Shown: piece after piece, positions 17,457 through 25,016 of the stretch
Layout of the letters: every line of letters starts with the position of its first letter
Position numbering within the stretch: position 1 is the stretch's first letter
Assembly: GCF_006088715.1 (NCBI RefSeq)
Contig: NZ_CP030771.1
Location: 3,720,001-3,784,000, forward strand
From: Streptomyces sp. YIM 121038
Lineage (GTDB): Bacteria > Actinomycetota > Actinomycetes > Streptomycetales > Streptomycetaceae
DNA: 64,000 bases
Direction of reading: 5' to 3'
Notes under the pieces: generated by a model
Told to the model about the DNA's origin: nothing
Seen by the model: only the letters and a program-made list of their open reading frames with translations
Database searches by the model: none
Translations under genes and position numbers: made by a program

Positions 17457-17480
17457 GAAGGGGTGCGCGAGCACCCCTTC
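17457..17480 (+). terminator. Terminator after orn
   Basis: GAAGGGGTGC, loop GCGA, GCACCCCTTC form a perfect 10-bp stem between orn and tRNA-His. Confidence 0.8.
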
Positions 17481-17536
17481 GGACCCTGTACACTTTTTCT
17501 CGGCCGGTCAGAAGAAAGACAAAAGACCGGCTCATG

Positions 17537-17609
17537 GTGGGTGTAGCTCAGTTGGTAGAGCACCTGGTTGTGGTCCAGGTGGCCGCGGGTTCAAGTCCCG
17601 TCACTCACC
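17537..17609 (+). tRNA. tRNA-His (GTG)
   Basis: A full cloverleaf: acceptor GTGGGTG pairs with CACTCAC (one G-T pair), D-arm GCTCAGTTGGTAGAGC, anticodon stem CCTGG/CCAGG around the loop TTGTGGT with anticodon GTG, and T-arm GCGGGTTCAAGTCCCGT. The base before, G17536, can pair with discriminator C17609 as the G-1 typical of tRNA-His. CCA is not encoded. Confidence 0.97.
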
Positions 17610-17620
17610 CTGATGATCAA

Positions 17621-17650
17621 GGGCCCGACCTGCGAAAGCAGGCCGGGCCC
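17621..17650 (+). terminator. Terminator after tRNA-His
   Basis: GGGCCCGACCTGC, loop GAAA, GCAGGCCGGGCCC form a stem with one A-C mismatch, followed by TTGTCGTT. Confidence 0.85.
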
Positions 17651-17669
17651 TTGTCGTTCCCCGAGGGCG

Positions 17670-17840
17670 CCCCACGGCGGGGGCCTGGCTGTCTTCGTAC
17701 CGGGCCAGCTCGGCCTCAAGCAGGGGCACGGCCCGCAGGGGGCGGCACAGCTCCGTCCAGCAGCGGCCGGTCATGATCTCCAGTTCGGTGCGGTCGACCC
17801 ATGCTGCCCAGTCGGGCTGGGGCTGCCCGTCCGCTGCCGC
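17670..17840 (-). pseudogene. C-terminal fragment of an XRE-type regulator
   Basis: Read leftward, the frame encodes DWAAWVDRTELEIMTGRCW and TELCRPLRAVPLLEAELARY without a stop. This resembles the TPR-like effector region of Streptomyces XRE regulators, comparable to HWSWWVDELEVTGHDGEVAL in the intact neighbour. There is no start codon, no HTH and no natural C-terminus: after YEDSQA the frame runs into the tRNA-His terminator. It appears to be a gene remnant, truncated at both ends. Identification rests on visual similarity only. Confidence 0.6.
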
Positions 17841-17890
17841 CGGCGCTTCGTTCCGGTCACAGCCGGGGCGAGCCGACCGTCGGACTCGGC

Positions 17891-19027
17891 CTAGCTCTCC
17901 GCAACCTCACGCGCCGTGTCCACCAGCCAGGCCGGGCCGTCCCTGTCGATGGCACGCAGCGTGGATCGCAGGCGCCCTTGAATTCGGGATGACGCCACAG
18001 TCCGCAACAGCGGTTTCAGGCGGAGCAACGGCGCTTCGGCCTCCCTCCACGCGCCGAGCCGCACGAGCGCGTCCAACTCGGCGACGGCGAAGTACAGAGC
18101 GCCCCGGCCCATCGGGTTGACCGATTTCTGTAGCCCGACGGTCTGCTCGAAACGCGACACCGCTCGTGCGGGCTCTCCGAGCAGCAACGCCACCTCGCCA
18201 TCGTGCCCAGTGACTTCCAACTCATCCACCCACCACGACCAGTGTGGATCCCGAGAGTGGAGCGAGTCTTCCAGTCGGCTACGAGCCCTCCCGATCGCCT
18301 GGAGGGCCCGAGGGCGGTCACCGGCGGCGGCGAGCGCCCGGCTCCGCCGCACTTCAGCCAGGAGCGCTACCCGCGGCGGCACCGGCCGGTCTGTGATCTC
18401 CTCACAGAGAGACAAGGCCTCGCCAACGCGCCCGCTCTGAGCTGCTTCCATGGCCAGCAAGCTCATCGCGAACCACTGCATGGTCTGGTCCCCGGCAGAG
18501 CGGGCGAGGTGCAGAGACTCCAGCCAGGCAGCGCGTGCTTCCTCCGGCCGGGCCGCGTCGAACAGCAGCCACCCGGCGATTTCGGCAACCTCGGAAACCA
18601 CGGCAAGGCGGGCCTTGTCGCCTCCGATGATCTGTGCGCGCTCGGCGCGCCACACCTGTACGGCTGCATCGGCCACGTGGTCGCCACCGTGCGCGGTGTC
18701 GTGAGCAAGCAGCCACCCGGCCCGCTGCTGCACAACAGCGTGCGGGTGATCGTCCTGTGGCAGTTCCGCCACCTCACCCCGAGCCTGCGCGGCAGCCCGC
18801 TCCAACTCCTCCAGCGGCACGGCGAGGGCGGTGGCCAGCGACGGCAGCCAGGCGTCCGGCACACGCTTCCCCCGCTCCCACCGGGAGACATCGCTGCGGG
18901 TCACCGTGGTTGTGCTGCTGACCACGCATAGTCGCGCCGCGAGCTGGGGCTGCGTCAACCGTGCCCGCTTGCGCAGTGCGGCCAGGTGCGCGCCGAACGC
19001 ACGTCGCGCTGCCATCTGCTCGTCCAT
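17891..19027 (-). CDS. XRE-family regulator with TPR-like C-terminal region
   Basis: A 378-residue protein. The N-terminus is an HTH_XRE domain (AHLAALRKRARLTQPQLAAR, SDVSRWERGKRVPDAWLPSL), followed from about residue 100 by helical repeats rich in AEVAEIAGWLLFDAARPEEA-type segments and ending SSRIQGRLRSTLRAIDRDGP. Such regulators usually sense a small ligand through the helical domain and often lie beside small genes they control; here three rightward genes start 150 bases away, divergent from it. A fragment of a related regulator lies just beyond its 3' end. Confidence 0.88.
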   Translation of the reverse strand: MDEQMAARRAFGAHLAALRKRARLTQPQLAARLCVVSSTTTVTRSDVSRWERGKRVPDAWLPSLATALAVPLEELERAAAQARGEVAELPQDDHPHAVVQQRAGWLLAHDTAHGGDHVADAAVQVWRAERAQIIGGDKARLAVVSEVAEIAGWLLFDAARPEEARAAWLESLHLARSAGDQTMQWFAMSLLAMEAAQSGRVGEALSLCEEITDRPVPPRVALLAEVRRSRALAAAGDRPRALQAIGRARSRLEDSLHSRDPHWSWWVDELEVTGHDGEVALLLGEPARAVSRFEQTVGLQKSVNPMGRGALYFAVAELDALVRLGAWREAEAPLLRLKPLLRTVASSRIQGRLRSTLRAIDRDGPAWLVDTAREVAES

Positions 19028-19177
19028 GCAGGGGCCTCCTCGCCATCACGCTACCCGCGCAACAGGCCCCTGGCTGGCCCCTTGTTGGCTCCTCCATCCG
19101 GACCGGCGAAGGGACTTCGATGGACGGAGGACCCCGGCGACCGGCCCCGGGGCGTGGCCGACCACCAAGGAGTCGAG

Positions 19178-19702
19178 ATGGGCGAGAGTGCGGCCCCCGT
19201 GCCAGCGCCGGGAAGCAGCGCCCGAGCACAGGTGCCCTCGCAGGCGGAGAACCGGTTGATCGCTGACTGGCTGGCCCAAGCCCATCCCCTGCCAGGCCGG
19301 GCCCGGCGGGAGTGGTCGGACGCCTACGTTGCGATGATCCCGCTCGGGCCGCGCTTCGATGCCGTGCGCGTACCCGCTCGGCGAGTGCACACCGCGGTTG
19401 CCAGTGAGGAGCCCGCCACGGTGGCCGCGGCCCTGCGGGACTGGCTGGGCGGCCCGGTGATCCGGGACCTGCGCAGCCCTGCGGGCGCGTACTACTTCCT
19501 GGTGACGCCAGGCGCGCAGTGGGACGGCCCGGAGGAACGCCTGAGCACGGGCACCTTCCTCGGGGTCCCGCGCGTGGGGCACATCGCCTACCTCATGACC
19601 TGGGTCGTGCCGCCGGAGCACCCCGGCAACCTGTGCGACACCGCCGTCCTGCGCACGCTGCTCGCCACCGCCGATCCGCTGCGGACGGTGGGCCGACCAT
19701 GA
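19178..19702 (+). CDS. Hypothetical protein, possibly primase/polymerase-like
   Basis: A 174-residue soluble protein. ATG 19178 follows AAGGAG with five-base spacing. The segment AMIPLGPRFDAVRVPARRVH and the ending HPGNLCDTAVLRTLLATADP recall the short Streptomyces proteins related to bifunctional primase/polymerase domains, but no catalytic triad can be pointed to, so the relation is weak. It starts a tightly packed set of three genes (ATGA overlap with the next) divergent from the XRE regulator. Confidence 0.6.
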   Translation: MGESAAPVPAPGSSARAQVPSQAENRLIADWLAQAHPLPGRARREWSDAYVAMIPLGPRFDAVRVPARRVHTAVASEEPATVAAALRDWLGGPVIRDLRSPAGAYYFLVTPGAQWDGPEERLSTGTFLGVPRVGHIAYLMTWVVPPEHPGNLCDTAVLRTLLATADPLRTVGRP

Positions 19703-19896
19703 CCGACCACGAGGACCGCCCAGAGCCGAGGGGCCCGTACGAGGCCTACCGCGAGCACCTGGACACCTGCCCCCGTCGGCACGTCGGCATCCTCGCCGAC
19801 TGCTCCGAAGGCGTACGTCTGCACGCCGCCTGGATCGAAGGCGGCCGCGCGGCCACCGCGCCCGCGGGCCCGGCCGCAGGAGGCCGGGATGCCTGA
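19699..19896 (+). CDS. Small hypothetical protein (65 aa)
   Basis: Starts at the ATGA that also ends the previous gene, which argues for coupled translation. The centre HLDTCPRRHVGILADCSEGV has two cysteines and a histidine that could bind metal, but no named family is recognised. Its stop lies eight bases inside the next gene's start. Confidence 0.6.
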   Translation: MTDHEDRPEPRGPYEAYREHLDTCPRRHVGILADCSEGVRLHAAWIEGGRAATAPAGPAAGGRDA

Positions 19897-20434
19897 CCCC
19901 AAGCCGGTGGTACTGCTCGCCGCCCTCCCCCGGCCCGACACACTCGACACGGCGCAGCTGTCCGGCAGCGCCTGCGTCTGGTGCGCGTACGCGTTCCATC
20001 CCGGCGAGGGGATCGACCTCGGCAGCCCCGGCCCCTTCCGGCCGCACGGCTGCCTGGACTGCTGCGAGGCCAGGACGAACTCCCTGACGACCTACCTCGC
20101 CTGGTACGACCACACCGTCACCTGCCCACGATGCCCCTACGGCCCCTGCGTGGAAGGCCGGACCCTCGGCATGGACCACCTGGCCGTACGGGAACAGGCA
20201 GGCCACCCGGCGATACGCTGCGCCGCCTGCCAGGCCCCCATCACCCCCGGCCGGCCCCTGCGCCCGCACTACTGGCGAGAAGAACCCTGGCCCATGTTCG
20301 GCTACCTCCACGCACGCGACTGCCCCGGTCCCCGCCTCAGGACGACGCGCGGGGGATCAGCTCCGTCGGCAGGACGATCCGGGGGCGGGCGAGGCGGCGG
20401 GGCACCGGGGGGCGGGGGTCGGCGATCTCGGTGA
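19889..20434 (+). CDS. Cysteine-rich putative zinc-binding protein running into cebR
   Basis: ATG 19889 overlaps the previous stop. About 150 residues hold four Cys clusters: CVWCAYAF, CLDCCEA, CPRCPYGPC and CAACQAP, suggesting zinc ribbons. The body ends near HARDCPGPRLRTT; the last 33 residues or so (Gly/Arg-rich) are simply the antisense of the end of cebR, because the frame has no stop of its own before 20434. The gene thus seems to have lost its natural end at a junction near 20336. Function unknown. Confidence 0.6.
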   Translation: MPDPKPVVLLAALPRPDTLDTAQLSGSACVWCAYAFHPGEGIDLGSPGPFRPHGCLDCCEARTNSLTTYLAWYDHTVTCPRCPYGPCVEGRTLGMDHLAVREQAGHPAIRCAACQAPITPGRPLRPHYWREEPWPMFGYLHARDCPGPRLRTTRGGSAPSAGRSGGGRGGGAPGGGGRRSR

Positions 20435-21392
20435 GCAGGACGTCCGTCATCGTGCGGCCCATCTCCACGATGGGCTGGCGCACACTCGTCAGCGGCGGAT
20501 CCATGTGGCGGGCGATCGCCGAGTCGTCGAAGCCGACCAGAGCCACGTCGTCCGGTATGCGGCGGCCCGCCCGGCGCAGGACCTGACGCGCGCCCGCCGC
20601 CATCACGTCCGACGCCGCGAAGACCGCGTCCAGGTCCGGCCTGCGCGCCAGCAGGTCCGCCATCGCCCGCCGGCCGCCCTCCTCGGTGAAGTCGGCGAGC
20701 GCCGTCAGGGCCTCGTCCGGCTCGTGCCCGGCCTCCGCCAGGGCGTCGCGGTAGCCGTCGAGACGCCGCTGGGCCCCGTACACATCGAGGCGGCCCGTGA
20801 TCGTGGCTATCCGGCGGCGGCCCCGGGCCACCAAATGGGTGACGGCGGCGCGGGCCCCCGCGAAATTGTCGGAGTCCACCGAGGCCAGCGGCTCGTCGGC
20901 GCGGCGGCGGCCGCTGATCACCGCCGGTATCCCCAGCTGCTGCAGCAGGTCCGGCAGCGGATCGTCCGCGTGCACCGACACCAGGAGCACGCCGTCCACC
21001 CGGTGCGCCGACAGATACTGCGCGAGGCGGCGGCGCTCCCGGTCGCCACCCGCGAAGGTCAGCAGGAGCTGCAGATCGGTGTCCGCGAGCGCGGCCCCCA
21101 CGCCGTGGATGATGTCCGAGAAGTACGGCTCGGCGAAGAACCGGGACTCGGGCTCGGGGACGACCACGGCGATCGAGTCCGTACGGTTCGCGGCGAGCGC
21201 CCGGGCCGCCGTGTTCGGCACGTACCCCAGCTCGGCGACGGCCTCCTCCACGGCGGCGCGGGTGTGCGCGCTCACCCGGGGCGAGCCGTTGATCACCCGG
21301 GACACCGTCCCCCGGCCGACACCCGCCCGCGCGGCCACCTCTTCCAGCGTGGGCCGCCCCCCGCTGCGCCCCTTGGGCTGACGACTCCCCAT
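20337..21392 (-). CDS. cebR: LacI-family repressor of the cellobiose regulon (CebR-like)
   Basis: A 351-residue LacI/GalR repressor. The N-terminal HTH reads TLEEVAARAGVGRGTVSRVI with hinge helix VPNTAARALAANRTDSIAVV; the sugar-binding domain includes ADFTEEGGRRAMADLLARRP and VALVGFDDSAIARHMDPPLT. It is divergent from cebEFG-bglC, and the palindrome TGGGAGCGCTCCCA, the known CebR site, lies in the shared intergenic region. CebR responds to cellobiose and controls uptake and, in some species, thaxtomin; assignment is by family plus operator plus neighbours. Confidence 0.93.
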   Translation of the reverse strand: MGSRQPKGRSGGRPTLEEVAARAGVGRGTVSRVINGSPRVSAHTRAAVEEAVAELGYVPNTAARALAANRTDSIAVVVPEPESRFFAEPYFSDIIHGVGAALADTDLQLLLTFAGGDRERRRLAQYLSAHRVDGVLLVSVHADDPLPDLLQQLGIPAVISGRRRADEPLASVDSDNFAGARAAVTHLVARGRRRIATITGRLDVYGAQRRLDGYRDALAEAGHEPDEALTALADFTEEGGRRAMADLLARRPDLDAVFAASDVMAAGARQVLRRAGRRIPDDVALVGFDDSAIARHMDPPLTSVRQPIVEMGRTMTDVLLTEIADPRPPVPRRLARPRIVLPTELIPRASS

Positions 21393-21525
21393 CAGTGCCT
21401 CCCCACGACGCGAAATCTAACAGCCGGGCCCCGGCCACCAGCGACGGCGCCGACGGCCCGCAACTCCCGCCGTCCGGTGCCTTGACACCCCCGCAGCGAG
21501 CCGTAACCCTTCAAGGCATCAAATA

Positions 21526-21539
21526 TGGGAGCGCTCCCA
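21526..21539. promoter_or_regulatory. CebR operator upstream of cebE
   Basis: TGGGAGCGCTCCCA is a perfect 14-bp palindrome identical to the established CebR-binding sequence. It lies 116 bases before cebE and 134 before cebR, so it can control both. Confidence 0.92.
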
Positions 21540-21654
21540 CCCTACTCGGCTCTTTCACGATCCGCACGCTCCGGCCGAGCCGCCCCTCTCCAACTCAGGA
21601 CTCCCCCAGGGCAGTTGGCCGACAGGTGGTGCGGCGGAGCACTAGGAGGACACC

Positions 21655-23031
21655 ATGCGCCACAGCAGAAGCCGCAGGACGCATGACCGGACTCGCTACA
21701 GGACTCGAACGCCCCGTACGGCCGTGGTGCTCGCGGCCGTCGCCGCGCTCGCCGGCGGAGCGCTCACCGGCTGCGCGGAGGACTCCGACGACCCGGGCAC
21801 CGGCGGCTCCTCCGGCGGCGGGGGCGGAGGCGGCAAGGGGAAGACGACCCTGACCATCGGCGTGTTCGGCGCCTTCGGCCTCCAGGAGGCCGGTCTGTAC
21901 GCGGAGTACGAGCGGCTCCACCCGGACATCGACATCAAGCAGAACTCCGTCCAGCGCAACGAGAACTACTGGCCCGCGCTGCTCACCCATCTGAGCAGCG
22001 GCAGCGGCCTGTCCGACATCCAGGCCGTGGAGGTCGGCAACGTCGCCGAGCTGACCGGCGGCCACGCGGACAAGCTGGTGGACCTCGGCAAGACCCCCGG
22101 CGTCGACAAGAGCGCCTACCTCGGCTGGAAGTGGAAGCAGGGCACGGCCGAGGGCGGCAGGACCATCGCGCTCGGCACCGACATCGGCCCCACCGGCATC
22201 TGCTACCGCAAGGACCTGTTTAAGAAGGCCGGCCTGCCCACGGACCGCGAGGCCGTGGGCAGGCTGTGGGCCGGTGACTGGGACAAGTACCTCCGGGCGG
22301 GCGAGCGCTTCAAGGCGAAGGCGCCCGAGGGCACCGCCTTCGTGGACGGCGCGACGGGCGTGATGGCCGCCGTGCACGCCTCCGGCACGCAGAAGTTCTA
22401 CGACGCCGACGGCAAGCTCGTCTACAAGGACAGCCCGGCGGTCAAGGAGGGCTGGGACCTCGCGGCGCGGTTCGCCGAGGCCGGGCTCACCGCGAAGCTC
22501 CAGCAGTTCCAGCCCAGTTGGGACCAGGCCTTCGCCAACGGCTCCTTCGCCACGGTGACCTGTCCGCCCTGGATGCTCGGCTACATCAAGGACAAGGCGG
22601 GCGCCGACGCGAAGGACCAGTGGGACGTCGCCGCCGCGCCGAAGCCCGGCAACTGGGGCGGCTCCTTCCTCACCGTGCCCGAGGCGGGCGAGCACAAGGA
22701 GGAGGCGGCGAAGCTCGCGGCCTGGCTGACCGCGCCGAAGCAGCAGGCCAAGCTGTTCGACGAGCGGGCCAGCTTCCCGAGCGCCAGCGCGGCCTACGAC
22801 CTGCCCGCGGTGAAGGACGCCAAGAACCCCTACTTCGGCGGCGCGCCCGTGGGCCGGATCTTCTCCAGGGCCGCCGAGGGCGTGCCCGTCCAGCCCATCG
22901 GCCCCAAGGACGGGATCATCTCCCAGTACCTGGCGGACACCGGGATGCTCGGCGTCGACCAGAAGGGCACCTCGCCCGACAAGGCCTGGGGCAGGGCCGT
23001 GAAGACCATCGACAACGCGCTGGACCAGTGA
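21655..23031 (+). CDS. cebE: Cellobiose/cello-oligosaccharide-binding lipoprotein CebE
   Basis: A 458-residue extracellular solute-binding protein of family 1. ATG 21655 follows AGGAGG. A basic N-terminus and hydrophobic run end in the lipobox LTGC (Cys39), then a Ser/Gly linker. The body carries GVFGAFGLQEAGLYAEYERL, EVGNVAELTGG and a C-terminal WGRAVKTIDNALDQ typical of CebE. Two permease genes follow at once; the ATPase would be the shared MsiK encoded elsewhere. Confidence 0.94.
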   Translation: MRHSRSRRTHDRTRYRTRTPRTAVVLAAVAALAGGALTGCAEDSDDPGTGGSSGGGGGGGKGKTTLTIGVFGAFGLQEAGLYAEYERLHPDIDIKQNSVQRNENYWPALLTHLSSGSGLSDIQAVEVGNVAELTGGHADKLVDLGKTPGVDKSAYLGWKWKQGTAEGGRTIALGTDIGPTGICYRKDLFKKAGLPTDREAVGRLWAGDWDKYLRAGERFKAKAPEGTAFVDGATGVMAAVHASGTQKFYDADGKLVYKDSPAVKEGWDLAARFAEAGLTAKLQQFQPSWDQAFANGSFATVTCPPWMLGYIKDKAGADAKDQWDVAAAPKPGNWGGSFLTVPEAGEHKEEAAKLAAWLTAPKQQAKLFDERASFPSASAAYDLPAVKDAKNPYFGGAPVGRIFSRAAEGVPVQPIGPKDGIISQYLADTGMLGVDQKGTSPDKAWGRAVKTIDNALDQ

Positions 23032-23035
23032 CGCG

Positions 23036-24028
23036 GTGATGGACCTTCCGAGTGACTCCCGGACGGCCGTGGCCCCCGCCCCGGCGGTGGCCACGGCCCG
23101 GGACGAGCGCCGCCGGGCGCGGCGCAGCCGCCGCTACCGCTGGGACGTGCGGTTCAGCCCCTACGCCCTCATCGCGCCGTTCTTCCTCTTCTTCGTCGCC
23201 TTCGGGCTCTTTCCGCTCCTCTATACGGGGTGGGCCTCGCTGCACCGGGTGGAGCTGGGCGCGCCCACCGACATGGAGTGGGTGGGCCTGCGCAACTTCT
23301 CGCGGCTGCTCGACGACGACTTCTTCTGGAACGCGCTGCGCAACACCTTCACCATCGGCCTGATCTCCACCGTGCCGCAGCTGCTGATGGCGCTCGGGCT
23401 CGCCCATCTCCTCAACTACCGGCTGCGCGGATCCATGTTCTTCCGGGTCGCGATCCTCACTCCCTACGCCACGTCCGTGGCCGCGGCGACGCTCGTGTTC
23501 GTGCTCATGTTCAGCAGGACGGACCACGGGCTGATCAACTGGGGGCTCGGGCTCGTCGGGATCGACGCCGTGGACTGGCAGAACGGCGACTGGACGGCAC
23601 AGCTCGCGGTGTCCGCCATCGTGATCTGGCGGTGGACCGGCTACAACGCGCTGATCTACCTCGCCGCGATGCAGGCCATTCCGCACGATCTGTACGAGTC
23701 GGCGGCGCTCGACGGGGCGAGCCGCTGGCAGCAGTTCCTGCACGTGACGGTGCCGTCGCTGCGGCCCACGATCCTGTTCACCTGCGTGGTGTCGACGATC
23801 GGGGCGACGCAGCTGTTCGGTGAGCCGCTCCTTTTCAGTCAGGGGGCGAGCCCCACGGGTGGCTCGGACCACCAGTTCCAGACGCTCGGTCTGTATCTGT
23901 ACGAGCAGGGCTGGTTCAACCAGCACCTCGGGCGGGCCTCGGCGATCGCCTGGACCATGTTCCTCATTCTCGTGCTGATCGGCCTGCTCAACTGGGCGGT
24001 CGGCCGGTGGATCCGCAAGAGCGCGTGA
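23036..24028 (+). CDS. cebF: Cellobiose ABC transporter permease CebF
   Basis: A 330-residue (329 from ATG 23039) MalF-type permease with about six membrane segments, the first near YALIAPFFLFFVAFGLFPLL. The EAA loop contacting the ATPase is YESAALDGASRWQQFLHVTV. The start follows the cebE stop by four bases. It works with CebG as the membrane channel of a cello-oligosaccharide importer. Confidence 0.94.
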   Translation: MMDLPSDSRTAVAPAPAVATARDERRRARRSRRYRWDVRFSPYALIAPFFLFFVAFGLFPLLYTGWASLHRVELGAPTDMEWVGLRNFSRLLDDDFFWNALRNTFTIGLISTVPQLLMALGLAHLLNYRLRGSMFFRVAILTPYATSVAAATLVFVLMFSRTDHGLINWGLGLVGIDAVDWQNGDWTAQLAVSAIVIWRWTGYNALIYLAAMQAIPHDLYESAALDGASRWQQFLHVTVPSLRPTILFTCVVSTIGATQLFGEPLLFSQGASPTGGSDHQFQTLGLYLYEQGWFNQHLGRASAIAWTMFLILVLIGLLNWAVGRWIRKSA

Positions 24029-24037
24029 GGGGATGAC

Positions 24038-24958
24038 ATGACCGAAGTGACGCAGACGCGCCGCGCGCCGCGCACCGGCGGGCCCGGGCCCGGTCCGACG
24101 CGGCGCGGGCGCGGCCCGGGGAAGCGCGGCGCCGGACGGCAGCTGCACGGCGGGAAGCTGACGTACGCCGTCCTGGTGCTCTTCACCATCGGGTCGCTCT
24201 TCCCGCTGGTGTGGACGGCGATCGCCGCGTCCCGGACCAATACGCGGCTCGCCCAGACACCGCCGCCGTTCTGGTTCGGCGGGAATCTCTTCAAGAACCT
24301 CGAGATCGCCTGGACCGACGCCAACATGGGCACCGCCCTGCTGAACACGCTGGTGGTGGCGGGCACGATCACCATCGGCACGGTGCTCTTCTCCACCCTC
24401 GCGGGCTTCGCCTTCGCCAAGCTGCGGTTCCGCTTCCGCGGTCTGCTGCTGCTTCTGGTGATCGGCACGATGCTGGTGCCGCCGCAGCTCAGTGTCGTAC
24501 CGCTGTTCATGATGATCGCCGAGTTCGGGTGGACCGACCAGCTGCAGTCGGTGATCCTGCCGACGCTGGTCAGCGCCTTCGGGGTGTTCTTCATGCGGCA
24601 GTACCTCATCGAGGCGCTGCCCACCGAGCTGATCGAGGCGGCGCGGGTGGACGGGGCGAGCAGCCTGCGCCTGATCTGGCACGTGGTCTTCCCCGCGGCG
24701 CGGCCCGCGATGGCCGTCCTGTCCATGCTGACCTTCGTCATGGCGTGGAACGACTTCTTCTGGCCGATCATCGCGCTCACCCAGGGCGGCGAGCCCACCG
24801 TGCAGGTCGCCCTCGCCGGGCTCGGCCGGGGGCAGATCCCCGACCAGTCCGTGATCATGGCGGGCGCGCTGCTCGGCACGCTGCCGCTGCTCCTCGCCTT
24901 CGTCCTGTTCGGCAAGCAGATCGTGGGCGGGATCATGCAGGGCGCCGTCAAGGGGTGA
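24038..24958 (+). CDS. cebG: Cellobiose ABC transporter permease CebG
   Basis: A 306-residue MalG-type permease. A 40-residue Gly/Arg-rich N-terminus precedes the first membrane segment (YAVLVLFTIGSLFPLVWTAI); the EAA motif is LIEAARVDGASSLRLIWHVV and the C-terminus FGKQIVGGIMQGAVKG is typical of the group. It starts nine bases after cebF and is followed by bglC under its own operator. Confidence 0.94.
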   Translation: MTEVTQTRRAPRTGGPGPGPTRRGRGPGKRGAGRQLHGGKLTYAVLVLFTIGSLFPLVWTAIAASRTNTRLAQTPPPFWFGGNLFKNLEIAWTDANMGTALLNTLVVAGTITIGTVLFSTLAGFAFAKLRFRFRGLLLLLVIGTMLVPPQLSVVPLFMMIAEFGWTDQLQSVILPTLVSAFGVFFMRQYLIEALPTELIEAARVDGASSLRLIWHVVFPAARPAMAVLSMLTFVMAWNDFFWPIIALTQGGEPTVQVALAGLGRGQIPDQSVIMAGALLGTLPLLLAFVLFGKQIVGGIMQGAVKG

Positions 24959-25002
24959 GCCCGCGCCCCGCCCTCCCGCCACTCCTCCATCCGTACGAAT
25001 CC

Positions 25003-25016
25003 TGGGAGCGCTTCCA
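25003..25016. promoter_or_regulatory. CebR operator overlapping the bglC start
   Basis: TGGGAGCGCTTCCA differs at one position from the perfect palindrome at 21526. Its last base is the A of the bglC ATG. Binding there could block both transcription from an internal promoter and ribosome access; the GGGAGCG part also serves as the ribosome site. Confidence 0.85.

Noticed and set aside
17537..20336. Attachment-site repeat of the tRNA-His 3' end
   Set aside because: I looked for a second copy of GGGTTCAAGTCCCG or CACTCACCC near the far end of the block and found none; an att site is not claimed.
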